From positions 310,001 to 374,000 of the forward strand of contig CP063167.1 in assembly GCA_016806145.1 (NCBI GenBank): a stretch of 64,000 nt of DNA, read 5' to 3'. The stretch comes from Variovorax paradoxus (GTDB lineage Bacteria; Pseudomonadota; Gammaproteobacteria; Burkholderiales; Burkholderiaceae_C). A program made the position numbers and the translations under genes. Within the stretch, counting starts at the first letter, position 1. Each line of letters opens with the position of its first letter. The notes beneath the pieces were generated by a model. It had not been told where the DNA came from, made no database searches, and saw only the letters and a list, made by a program, of their open reading frames with translations. Positions 53,207-60,950 of this stretch are shown here, piece after piece.

Positions 53207-55864
53207 ATGACCCGATTTCTCCATCACGCCGTGTTCGTCGCGGGCCTGGCCGTCGTCGGCTGGGTCGGCGCCGGCTACATCGGCACGAACACGCTGGCGC
53301 TGGCCGTCACCGGGCTCGTGGCCGCGTTCTACCTGATGGGCGGGCTCGAGCTGCACCGCTTCCAGCAGGCCACGGGCTCGCTGGTGCAGGCGACGAACGC
53401 GCTGTCCGAGCCCCCGGCCAGCCTGAACGACTGGCTCGCTTCGCTGCATCCCTCGCTGCGCAACGCCGTGCGCCTGCGCGTCGAGGGCGAACGCGTGGGC
53501 CTGCCCGGGCCGGCGCTGGCGCCCTACCTCGCGGGCCTGCTGGTGCTGCTGGGCATGCTCGGCACCTTCCTCGGCATGGTGGTCACGCTCAACGGCACCG
53601 GCGCGGCGCTGCAGGGCGCGACCGACCTCGAAGCGATCCGCGAATCGCTCTCGGCCCCGGTGCGCGGCCTCGGCCTCGCCTTCGGCACCTCGGTGGCCGG
53701 CGTGGCCGCCTCGGCGGCGCTGGGCCTGGTGTCGGCGCTGTGCCGGCGCGAACGGCTGCAGGCCTCGCAGGCGCTCGACGCGAAGATCGCGAGCACCCTG
53801 CGCGTGCATTCGCAGGCGCACCGGCGCGACGAATCCTTCAAGCTGCTGCAGCGCCAGGCCGACCTGATGCCCGAGCTGGTCGGCCAGCTGCAGGCCATGA
53901 TGGGCGCGATGGAGCGCCAGACCCAGGTGCTCAGCGAGCGCCTGATCGGCAACCAGGCCGAGTTCCACGGCAAGGCCGAGGCGGTCTACGCCGGCCTCGC
54001 GAGCTCGGTCGACCAGTCGCTCAAGCACAGCCTGATCGAGAGCGCGCGCGTGGCCGGCGCCGCGATCCAGCCGGTGGTCGAGGCCACCATGGCCGGCATC
54101 GCGCGCGAGACCGCCTCGCTGCACGGCAGCATCGCGCAGACGGTGCAGCAGCAGCTCGAAGGCCTGTCCTCGCGCTTCGAGGCCAGCACCGGCCGCGTGG
54201 CCGACACCTGGCAGGGCGCGCTCGCCGCGCACCAGCGCACCAGCGAGGCGCTGTCGAGCGATCTGCGCGGCTCGCTCGAAGGCTTCGCGCAGAGCTTCGA
54301 GCAGCGCTCGAGTGCGCTGGTCGACGGCGTGTCGACGCGTCTCGAGACCACGGTCGGCAAGGTGTCCGACACCTGGCAACAGGCGCTGGCGCGGCATCAG
54401 GAGACGAGCGACAGGCTCTCGGGCGACGCGCAGCAGGCGCTGTCGGCCGCCGCCACGGCCTTCGAGGCGCATGCGGCCTCGCTGCTGCGCACCGTGGGCG
54501 ACGCGCAGGGCGAGCTGCAGGCTGCACTGGCCGCGCGCGACGAACAAAGGCTCGCGGCCTGGACCGAATCGCTGACCTCGATGGGCGCGGCCCTGCAGAA
54601 GGAATGGCAGCAGGCCGGCGCGCAGGCACTGATCCACCAGCAGAAGCTGCTCGACACCCAGGCCGATCTCTCGTCGCGCGACGAGGAGCGGCTGTCGGCA
54701 TGGACCCGCTCGCTCGCGGCGATGGCCGCGTCGCTGCAACAGGAATGGCAACAGGCGGGCAGCCATGTGCTGGGCCATCAGCAGAAGCTGCTCGAAACGC
54801 AGGCCGACCTCGCCGCGCGCGACGAGGAGCGCCTCGCGGCCTTAACCGGATCGCTCGAGGCCATGGCTGCGTCGCTGCGGCAGGAGTGGCAACAGGCTGG
54901 CGCTCATGCGCTCAACCATCAACAGAAGCTGCTCGAGACGCAGGCCGACCTCTCGTCGCGCGACGAACAGCGCCTCGCCGCCTGGACCGGCTCGCTCGAG
55001 ACCATGGCCACCTCGCTGCAGCGTGAATGGCAACAGGCCGGCGCCCATGCGCTCGACCATCAGCAGAAGCTGCTCGAGACGCAGGCCGACCTCGCCTCGC
55101 GCGACGAGCAGCGCCTCGCGGCCTGGACCGGCTCGCTCGAAGCCATGGCCGGCGCGCTGCGCCAGGAGTGGCAGCAGGCCGGTGCGCACAGCGCCGACCA
55201 GCAGCGCCAGCTGCTCGATGCGCTGACGAAGACCGCCGGCGAGATGTCGTCGCAGAACGAGGCGCATGCCAAGCGCACCGTCACCGAGATCGCGCAGTTG
55301 CTGCAGGCCGCCGCCGAAGCGCCGCGCGCCGCCGCCGAGGTGGTGTCGGAGCTGCGCCAGAAGCTGTCGGACAGCATGGCGCGCGACAACGCGATGCTCG
55401 AGGAACGCAACCGCCTGCTCGAGACGCTGGGCACGCTGCTCGATGCGGTCAACCATGCGTCGACCGAGCAGCGCAGCGCGGTCGACGCGCTGGTGGCGGC
55501 CTCGGCCGAGGCCATGGAGCGCGCGGGCAGCCGCTTCGCCGAACAGGTGGAGACGCAGACCGGCAAGATGGCCGAGGTGGCCGCGCAGGTCACCGGCAGC
55601 GCGGTCGAGGTCGCGAGCCTCGGCGAGACCTTCGGCTTCGCGGTGCAGCGCTTCGGCGAATCGAACGACAAGCTGGTGGCGCACCTGCAGCGCGTGGAAG
55701 GCGCGCTCGGCAAGTCGATGGCGCGCAGCGACGAACAGCTGGCCTACTACGTGGCGCAGGCGCGCGAGGTCATCGACCTCAGCATCATGTCGCAGAAGCA
55801 GATCGTCGAAGACCTGCAGCAGATCGCCAGCCGGCAGCCCGCCGCCGTGGCCAGCGAGGCGTGA
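53207..55864 (+). CDS. DUF802 protein: MotA/ExbB-like membrane core with very long coiled-coil tail (ZorA-like)
   Basis: An 885-residue inner-membrane protein. Four helices are predicted: about 5-25, 28-47, 107-129 and 153-177. The last two have the glycine/threonine pattern of ion-channel subunits (LLGMLGTFLGMVVTL and GLAFGTSVAGVAASAALGL). Residues 180-885 are a long, almost unbroken helical, Ala/Gln/Glu-rich tail predicted to be coiled coil. It includes a two-copy region with TWQ-ALA-HQ-TS motifs and four and a half copies of a 47-residue repeat (444-673). This is the layout of ZorA in Zorya antiphage systems. The next gene supplies the OmpA-type partner. Stop overlaps the next start (TGATG). 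Confidence 0.85.
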   Translation: MTRFLHHAVFVAGLAVVGWVGAGYIGTNTLALAVTGLVAAFYLMGGLELHRFQQATGSLVQATNALSEPPASLNDWLASLHPSLRNAVRLRVEGERVGLPGPALAPYLAGLLVLLGMLGTFLGMVVTLNGTGAALQGATDLEAIRESLSAPVRGLGLAFGTSVAGVAASAALGLVSALCRRERLQASQALDAKIASTLRVHSQAHRRDESFKLLQRQADLMPELVGQLQAMMGAMERQTQVLSERLIGNQAEFHGKAEAVYAGLASSVDQSLKHSLIESARVAGAAIQPVVEATMAGIARETASLHGSIAQTVQQQLEGLSSRFEASTGRVADTWQGALAAHQRTSEALSSDLRGSLEGFAQSFEQRSSALVDGVSTRLETTVGKVSDTWQQALARHQETSDRLSGDAQQALSAAATAFEAHAASLLRTVGDAQGELQAALAARDEQRLAAWTESLTSMGAALQKEWQQAGAQALIHQQKLLDTQADLSSRDEERLSAWTRSLAAMAASLQQEWQQAGSHVLGHQQKLLETQADLAARDEERLAALTGSLEAMAASLRQEWQQAGAHALNHQQKLLETQADLSSRDEQRLAAWTGSLETMATSLQREWQQAGAHALDHQQKLLETQADLASRDEQRLAAWTGSLEAMAGALRQEWQQAGAHSADQQRQLLDALTKTAGEMSSQNEAHAKRTVTEIAQLLQAAAEAPRAAAEVVSELRQKLSDSMARDNAMLEERNRLLETLGTLLDAVNHASTEQRSAVDALVAASAEAMERAGSRFAEQVETQTGKMAEVAAQVTGSAVEVASLGETFGFAVQRFGESNDKLVAHLQRVEGALGKSMARSDEQLAYYVAQAREVIDLSIMSQKQIVEDLQQIASRQPAAVASEA
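54536..55225 (+). repeat. 47-codon tandem repeat inside the DUF802 tail gene
   Basis: Unit starts are at 54536, 54677, 54818, 54959 and 55100, exactly 141 bases apart; the fifth unit is partial (about 42 codons). Each unit begins RDE-RL-AWT-SL-AMA-SL and continues with EWQQAGAH-LHQQKLL and TQADL. The copies are close in DNA sequence, so the array could expand or shrink by recombination and change the tail length in steps of 47 residues. Confidence 0.9.
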
Positions 55865-56538
55865 TGCGCCAGGACGCGGACATCGACGACGCCGGTCTCG
55901 ACACCAGCGTGCCGGTCTGGGCCGTCTTCGGCGACCTGATGTCGGGCCTGCTCGGCGCCTTCGTGCTGATCCTGGTCTGCGCGATCGGCATGCAGCTCGA
56001 CCTCGCGGCCAGGCTCGAATCCGAGGTCAAGCAGCGCCAGGCCGAGGCCCAGCGCCGCGAGGCGCTCGAGAAGGCGCTGGCCGGGCCGCTGGCCGCGGGC
56101 CGCGTCACGCTCAACAACGGGCGCATCGGCATCAGCGGCAGCGTGCTGTTCGCCTTCAACTCCGCCGACCTGCAGCCCGAGGGCCGGCAGGTGCTGCGCA
56201 GCCTCGCGGCGCCGCTGGCCACCTACCTGCGTTCGCGCGACGAGATCCTGATGGTGAGCGGCTTCACCGACAACCGCCAGATGCGCGAGGGCGCACGCCT
56301 GTTCGCCGACAACTGGGAGCTCTCGGCCCAGCGCGCGCTGACCGTGACCCGCACGCTGATCGAGGAAGGCGTGCCCTCGTCCTCCGTGTTCGCCGCCGCC
56401 TTCGGCGCCGAACAGGCCGTGGCATCGAATGCCGATGCCGATGGCCGCGCGAAGAACCGGCGCGTGGAGATGGCGCCCACGCCGCGGCCGTCGTATGCGG
56501 CGAGCACCACCGGCACTGCAGCGAAGGCCCGTGAGTAG
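55864..56538 (+). CDS. OmpA-family stator protein, MotB/ZorB-like
   Basis: A 224-residue protein with a short cytoplasmic N-terminus, one transmembrane helix and a periplasmic OmpA domain. The helix reads VPVWAVFGDLMSGLLGAF; Asp24 stands where MotB carries its proton-binding Asp32 (ADFMTAMM). The OmpA domain (about 90-215) has VSGFTDNRQ, NWELSAQRALTV and KNRRVEM, the residues that bind the peptidoglycan peptide. With the DUF802 partner it should form an ion-driven, wall-anchored motor. It overlaps the preceding gene by 3 bases and the following gene by 8. Confidence 0.87.
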   Translation: MRQDADIDDAGLDTSVPVWAVFGDLMSGLLGAFVLILVCAIGMQLDLAARLESEVKQRQAEAQRREALEKALAGPLAAGRVTLNNGRIGISGSVLFAFNSADLQPEGRQVLRSLAAPLATYLRSRDEILMVSGFTDNRQMREGARLFADNWELSAQRALTVTRTLIEEGVPSSSVFAAAFGAEQAVASNADADGRAKNRRVEMAPTPRPSYAASTTGTAAKARE

Positions 56539-57205
56539 CGACGCGCCCATCGACGCGAACGACGACCCGCTCGCGATCGTCGCGGCCTGGCGCGCGCGCG
56601 GGGCCGAGCGCTTCGATCCCGTGCGGCTGCATTTCATCGAGACGCTCGCGAAGCGCACCGCGGTGCAGGGTGGCGAGGCCAGACGGCTGCTCGACGAGCG
56701 GCTGCGGCAGTTGCTGGGTGCGTATGGCGAGGACTTCGAGAAGGCGATGCCGGAGGCGGTGGCCGCGGCGGCACAGCCGTTGCCGCGCGGCGCGCTCGCC
56801 GAGCTCGTCGAACACATCGCGCGCCAATCGCCGCTGCCTGAAGAAGCACCGGCACCGAGCAGCGGTGCCGTGCCGATTCGCGCCAGCGCGGCGAACTCCG
56901 CCGCCGCGCCCGCCGAACTCAAGACCATGCGCTACTTCCGCGGCACCTGGTCGCGCCTGAGCGCCGATCGCCGGCTCACGCAGTCGCTCGCGAAGATGCC
57001 CGAGAACGCGGGCCCGCTCAATTCGCACCACCTCGTGCACCGCGCGCTGATCCTCATGCGCGATCTGTCGCCCGAATACCTCAACCGCTTCATGACCTAC
57101 GTCGACACCTTGCTGTGGGTGGAGCAGTTGCAGGCCAGCCAGGCTTCGGCGCCCGCGGCGCGCGCCGAGGGCGGGAAGAAGTCGGGGCGCGGGAAGTCGG
57201 GCTGA
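56531..57205 (+). CDS. DUF2894 protein of the motor-like cluster
   Basis: A 224-residue cytoplasmic protein of family DUF2894. Motifs include FDPVRLHFIETLAKRT near residue 30, an Ala/Pro linker around 100-125 and a conserved C-terminal FRGTWSRLSADRRLTQSL and HHLVHRALILMRDLSPEYLNRFMTYVDTLLWVEQL. A Lys/Gly-rich tail closes it. There is no catalytic motif I can name. The start is GTG at 56531 within the end of the OmpA gene (8-base overlap), with AAGG just before. Last gene of the cluster; a possible adaptor or effector of the motor. Confidence 0.75.
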   Translation: MSSDAPIDANDDPLAIVAAWRARGAERFDPVRLHFIETLAKRTAVQGGEARRLLDERLRQLLGAYGEDFEKAMPEAVAAAAQPLPRGALAELVEHIARQSPLPEEAPAPSSGAVPIRASAANSAAAPAELKTMRYFRGTWSRLSADRRLTQSLAKMPENAGPLNSHHLVHRALILMRDLSPEYLNRFMTYVDTLLWVEQLQASQASAPAARAEGGKKSGRGKSG

Positions 57206-57247
57206 GCGTCCCCTTTTGCCGCAGGGCCATGGGGAAACACATTGAAT

Positions 57248-57541
57248 ATGGCCTCCATGCACATCGTCACCGTCCACTTCCAAATCGCCCCAGACCACCG
57301 GGCAGACTTCCTCCGCGCGATCAAGGCCAACGCCTCGCGCTCGGTCGAGCACGAGCCCGGCTGCCGCCAGTTCGACGTCTGTGTGTCGCCCGACGATGCG
57401 GGCCATGTCTTCCTCTACGAGGTCTACGACGACCGCGCGGCCTTCGACGCGCATCTCGCGAGCGCGCACTTCCAGCGCTTCAATAGTCTGACGACGGACT
57501 GGGTAATCTCGAAGCAGGTCGAGAGCTTCGAGCGGGTCTGA
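57248..57541 (+). CDS. ABM-domain (antibiotic biosynthesis monooxygenase) protein
   Basis: A 97-residue dimeric alpha-beta-barrel protein. The pattern MHIVTVHFQIAPDHRADFL, then EPGCRQFDVCVSP and FLYEVYDDRAAFDAHLAS is that of YgiN/LsrG-like proteins, which act on quinols or autoinducer-2 or have no known substrate. Start at ATG 57248; ATG 57257 is possible. It lies 42 bases after the motor cluster on the same strand and is convergent with the ArsR gene. Confidence 0.85.
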   Translation: MASMHIVTVHFQIAPDHRADFLRAIKANASRSVEHEPGCRQFDVCVSPDDAGHVFLYEVYDDRAAFDAHLASAHFQRFNSLTTDWVISKQVESFERV

Positions 57542-57551
57542 GGCAGCGCGC

Positions 57552-57872
57552 CTAACCCTGCTTCGCGGCCGTTTCCTGGGCCGCGAGCACGGCCTTCAGC
57601 AGGCCGGGAAAGCGCTTGTCGACTTCCTTGCGGCGCAGCTCGTTCACATGCGCGGGGCCGTCGGTGCGGGTGCGCACGATGCCCGCCTCGCGCAGCACCC
57701 TGAAGTGATGCGACATGCTCGACTTCGCCCTGCCTCCGCCCAGCGCGGCACAGCTGGCCTCGCCGCAGCCGGCGAGCTCGTGCACCACGCGCAGCCGCTC
57801 GGGATCGCTCAGGGCATAGAGGACCTGGGTCAGCGAGACATCGTCGAGGGCCGGATGGTTGAGGCTGCGCAT
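57552..57872 (-). CDS. ArsR-family transcriptional repressor
   Basis: A 106-residue winged-helix protein. The core is LYALSDPERLRVVHEL, then SSMSHHFRVLREAGIVRTRTDG for the recognition helix and wing. Cys residues in LAGCGEASCAAL near the alpha-3 region could sense metals or thiol-reactive compounds, though this is not the classic arsenic CVC motif. It is divergent from an old yellow enzyme gene across a 100-base gap with an 8-bp inverted repeat at 57909, so it probably represses that gene and itself. Confidence 0.9.
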   Translation of the reverse strand: MRSLNHPALDDVSLTQVLYALSDPERLRVVHELAGCGEASCAALGGGRAKSSMSHHFRVLREAGIVRTRTDGPAHVNELRRKEVDKRFPGLLKAVLAAQETAAKQG

Positions 57873-57908
57873 CGCGCGACCATAGCACGGATGGGCTTTT
57901 GTCCTATT

Positions 57909-57926
57909 GTTCGATAGTTATCGAAC
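57909..57926. promoter_or_regulatory. 18-bp palindrome between arsR-type and OYE genes, candidate operator
   Basis: GTTCGATA-GT-TATCGAAC is a perfect inverted repeat with 8-bp arms and a 2-base centre. It lies 37 bases before the ArsR ATG and 47 before the OYE ATG. ArsR proteins bind such short AT-centred palindromes in their own promoters. Confidence 0.65.
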
Positions 57927-57972
57927 TAATGTACGATCAACCCTTGTTCTTCACACCTTCTCCAGGGATCCG

Positions 57973-59064
57973 ATGCCAAGCCTCTTCTCGCCTTTCACCT
58001 TGAAAGATGTCACGCTGAAAAACCGCATGGTCGTCTCGCCGATGTGCCAGTACTCGGCCGTCGACGGCGTGGTCAACGACTGGCACCACGTCCATCTGTC
58101 GGGCCTCGCGCGCGGCGGCGCGGCCCTGGTCATCGCCGAAGCCACGGCCGTCTCGCCCGAAGGCCGCATCACGCCCGGATGCGCCGGGATCTGGACCGAT
58201 GCGCAGGCCGATGCGTGGCGCAAGATCGTCGCCTCGGTCAAGGCCGCGGGCGCCGTGCCCGGCATCCAGATCGCCCACGCGGGGCGCAAGGCGAGCGCCA
58301 ACCGGCCCTGGGAAGGCGACGACCACATCGCCGCCGACGACGCGCGCGGCTGGCAGACCATCGCCCCCTCGGCCATCGCGTTCGGCGGCGGCCTGCCGAA
58401 GGTGCCCCAGGCCATGACCTTGGCCGACATCCAGCGCGTCAAAGCCGACTTCGTGGCCGCGGCCAGGCGCGCGCTCGACGCGGGCTTCGAATGGCTCGAG
58501 CTGCATTTCGCGCACGGCTACCTGGCGCAGAGCTTCTTCTCGACCTGGTCCAACGAGCGGACCGATGCCTACGGCGGCGACTTCGAGGGCCGCGCGCGCT
58601 TCCTGATCGAGACGCTCACCGCCGTGCGCGAGGTCTGGCCCGAGCGCCTGCCGCTGGCGGCCCGCTTCGGCGTGACCGAGTTCGCGGGCCAGGACGACCT
58701 CGAGGAAGGCATCGAACTCGTGCGCCGGCTCAAGGCGGCCGGCCTCGATTTCATCGACGTCAGCATCGGCTTCTCGACGCCCACCGCGAAGATCCCATGG
58801 GGCCCGGCCCTGATGGCGCCGATCGCGCAGCGCGTGCGCCGCGAGACGGGCCTGCCCGCCACCACGAGCTGGTTCATCAGCGAACCGCGGCAGGCGGACG
58901 AACTGGTCGCCAGCGGCACCGTCGACCTGGTCACGCTGGGCCGGCCGCTGCTCGCGAATCCGCACTGGCCTTACCGCGCCGCGCTCGAGCTCGGCGTGGA
59001 CAAGGCGGCCTGGACGCTGCCAGCGCCGTACGCGCACTGGCTGGAGCGCTATCGGTCGTCGTGA
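57973..59064 (+). CDS. Old yellow enzyme, YqjM-like NADPH:flavin oxidoreductase
   Basis: A 363-residue FMN enzyme of the thermophilic-like (YqjM) class that reduces activated C=C bonds such as enones and quinones. The FMN-tuning Cys is in VSPMCQYSAVDG (about residue 25). The substrate-binding pair is in IQIAHAGRKAS and WLELHFAHGYLAQSFFS, and TLGRPLLANPHW binds FMN phosphate. Divergent from an ArsR gene with a shared palindrome, so it is probably induced by electrophiles. ATG 57973 has AGGGA just upstream. Confidence 0.92.
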   Translation: MPSLFSPFTLKDVTLKNRMVVSPMCQYSAVDGVVNDWHHVHLSGLARGGAALVIAEATAVSPEGRITPGCAGIWTDAQADAWRKIVASVKAAGAVPGIQIAHAGRKASANRPWEGDDHIAADDARGWQTIAPSAIAFGGGLPKVPQAMTLADIQRVKADFVAAARRALDAGFEWLELHFAHGYLAQSFFSTWSNERTDAYGGDFEGRARFLIETLTAVREVWPERLPLAARFGVTEFAGQDDLEEGIELVRRLKAAGLDFIDVSIGFSTPTAKIPWGPALMAPIAQRVRRETGLPATTSWFISEPRQADELVASGTVDLVTLGRPLLANPHWPYRAALELGVDKAAWTLPAPYAHWLERYRSS

Positions 59065-59094
59065 TCGTCGCGACGCGGAAGCCCCGGGGTGAGC

Positions 59095-59754
59095 TCAGGC
59101 GGCGCCGGGCTGCGACCCCGGCAGCCCGTGGCCGCCGCTCACGGCGTTGACGAAGAGATAGGAAAGCACCTTCACGGCGGTGGCGTCGTCGATGAACCGA
59201 TCGGGGAAGTCGCCGCCCTTCGCGGTCCAGTTGTAGCAGGTGTATTCGAGCATCGAGCACAGCGCGGAGGCCGCGAGCTCGGTGTCGAGGTCGCGCGCGT
59301 AGCCCTGCTTCTTGGACAGCTCGATCAGCGCGGAGACACCGCGGATGCCCTGCTGGCGCACGTTGCGCCAGGCGCGCTCGAACTGGCTGTCGACCATCGC
59401 CATCTGGAAGGCCGCGGTGGCCGTCGGCCAGTCGTCGCGGTAGATCTTCCAGAACGCGCCCAGGCGCGTGGACAGCGTGTCGAACGCCGTCTCCCGCTCC
59501 TCGAGCGGCTTGTTGACCTCGTCCTTGAGGCGGCGGCGGAAGTCCTCGACCAGCTCGAGCAGCAACTGCTCCTTGGTCTTGAAGTACAGGTAGAAGGCGC
59601 CCGGCGACTTGCCAGCCTTGGCCATGATGTCCGCGATCTTCACGCCCGAGAACCCGTCGCTCGCGATCGCGCGCTTGGCCGCCTGCTTGACCGCCTCGCG
59701 GGTCGCGTCGCCCTTGGTGGTCGCACGCTTGCGGACTGCTACCTCTGCTTCCAT
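59095..59754 (-). CDS. TetR-family transcriptional regulator
   Basis: A 219-residue regulator. The HTH lies within residues 15-60 (GVKIADIMAKAGKSPGAFYLYFKTKEQLL). The ligand domain is helical, with LEYTCYNWTAKGGDFPD near 170. AGGAAG is 7 bases before ATG 59754, which was preferred over upstream in-frame starts. It is divergent from the Bug-AMP ligase-dehydrogenase-thiolase operon and probably represses it, as TetR proteins of this kind often bind acyl-CoA. Confidence 0.9.
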   Translation of the reverse strand: MEAEVAVRKRATTKGDATREAVKQAAKRAIASDGFSGVKIADIMAKAGKSPGAFYLYFKTKEQLLLELVEDFRRRLKDEVNKPLEERETAFDTLSTRLGAFWKIYRDDWPTATAAFQMAMVDSQFERAWRNVRQQGIRGVSALIELSKKQGYARDLDTELAASALCSMLEYTCYNWTAKGGDFPDRFIDDATAVKVLSYLFVNAVSGGHGLPGSQPGAA

Positions 59755-59918
59755 TCTGAATCTTCCTTTACTTGCCATTATGCAATAGAGGCTCCTCTCT
59801 CGTTGGCTCAAACCTAGGGTTTACGATAGATAAATGACGATTTACTTTTATATTTGACGGCGTTTTAATCAGGTATCGCAGGCAATCACCCTCGAAAGAG
59901 GACGAATCGCTTCGTGTG

Positions 59919-59934
59919 AACATGAATTCATGTT
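59919..59934. promoter_or_regulatory. 16-bp perfect palindrome, candidate operator in the TetR/Bug divergent region
   Basis: AACATGAATTCATGTT reads the same on both strands. It lies 29 bases before the Bug ATG and 164 before the TetR ATG. A small stem, ACGAA-TCGC-TTCGT, is adjacent at 59902-59915. The divergent gap (59755-59963) is clearly richer in A and T than its surroundings, as expected for promoters on both strands. Confidence 0.5.
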
Positions 59935-59963
59935 TGGCACGAAAACAACAAAAGGAGACAACG

Positions 59964-60950
59964 ATGCTTTCAAGACGATCGCTCATGCAGGGCGCACTTG
60001 GCGCCGGGTTCGGCGCGCTGTCCCAGGCGCCGGCGCTCGCGCAGGCGGCCGATTGGCCGCAGCGCCCGGTGCGGCTGGTGGTGCCGTTCGCCCCCGGCGG
60101 CGGCGCGGACATCGCGACGCGGCAGCTATGCGAGCAGCTGCGCAAGGGCTGGGGCGGCACGGCCACCGTCATCGACAACAAGCCCGGCGCCAACACCATC
60201 ATCGCGGCCGAGACCGTGCTCAACGCGCCGCGCGACGGCAGCACCTTCCTCGCGACCATCTCGCTGACGACGCAGCTGCCCTACCTCATGGCCAAGGTGC
60301 CGTTCAATCCCGCCACCGACCTGGTGCCGGTGGGCGCGATCACCGTCGAGCAGCTGGTGCTGGTGGCCAACCCCGCCGCCGGCGCGCGCACCCTGCCCGA
60401 GCTGTTCGCCGCCGCGCGGCGCGAGCCCCAGCGCTTCGCCTTCGGTTCCTACGGCATCGGCTCCAACTCGCACCTGGTGCTCAACGAGCTCAACCGCGCC
60501 TCGGGCACCGAGATCGTCCACTCCCCCTACAAGGGCGCGGCGCCGGCCGTGCAGGCAGTGCTGGGGGGCGAGGTCGCGCTGGCGGTCTCGAACTACGGCA
60601 CGGTCAAGCAGCACATCGCGAGCGGCAAGCTGGTGCCCCTGGCCGTGACCGGCGAGCGGCGCTCGCGCTTCCTGCCGGCCGTCCCCTCCTTCGCCGAGCT
60701 GGGCATCAAGGGCTTCGAGACGCCGGCCTGGATCGGCGTCTTCGCCGCGCGCGGCGTGCCCGACGCCATCGTCCAGAAGCTCGGCGCCGACATGCGCAAG
60801 GCGCTGCAGGCCCCCGAGCTGGTCGCCAAGCTCGTCGACTTCGGCCAGGAGCCGGGCCAGATGACGGTGGCCGAGTTCCAGGCGCTGGTGCGGCGCGACG
60901 AAGAGAACGCGGGCCGGATGATCCGTGCGGCCGGGATCCGACTCGAATGA
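59964..60950 (+). CDS. Bug-family (TctC-like) periplasmic solute-binding protein
   Basis: A 328-residue exported protein. The signal MLSRRSLMQGALGAGFGALS has a twin-arginine-like RRSLM motif, and cleavage is likely after ALAQA. The mature part starts with the Bug hallmark WPQRPVRLVVPFAPGGGAD, followed by PYKGAAPAVQAVLGG near 200. Bug proteins bind carboxylates and related small molecules and often lack a TctAB partner, as here. AAGGAG lies 7 bases before the ATG. The stop overlaps the acyl-CoA synthetase start (ATGA), so it probably captures the acid that the ligase activates. Confidence 0.93.
   Translation: MLSRRSLMQGALGAGFGALSQAPALAQAADWPQRPVRLVVPFAPGGGADIATRQLCEQLRKGWGGTATVIDNKPGANTIIAAETVLNAPRDGSTFLATISLTTQLPYLMAKVPFNPATDLVPVGAITVEQLVLVANPAAGARTLPELFAAARREPQRFAFGSYGIGSNSHLVLNELNRASGTEIVHSPYKGAAPAVQAVLGGEVALAVSNYGTVKQHIASGKLVPLAVTGERRSRFLPAVPSFAELGIKGFETPAWIGVFAARGVPDAIVQKLGADMRKALQAPELVAKLVDFGQEPGQMTVAEFQALVRRDEENAGRMIRAAGIRLE

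Noticed and set aside
54536..55225. Regular repeats as a CRISPR array
   Set aside because: The units are 141 bp, in frame and adjacent without unique spacers; they encode a coiled-coil repeat.
52450..57205. Naming the cluster as a canonical Zorya system
   Set aside because: No ZorD helicase/nuclease, ZorC or ZorE-like HNH protein can be seen; only the ZorA/ZorB-like part matches, so it is reported as Zorya-like architecture only.
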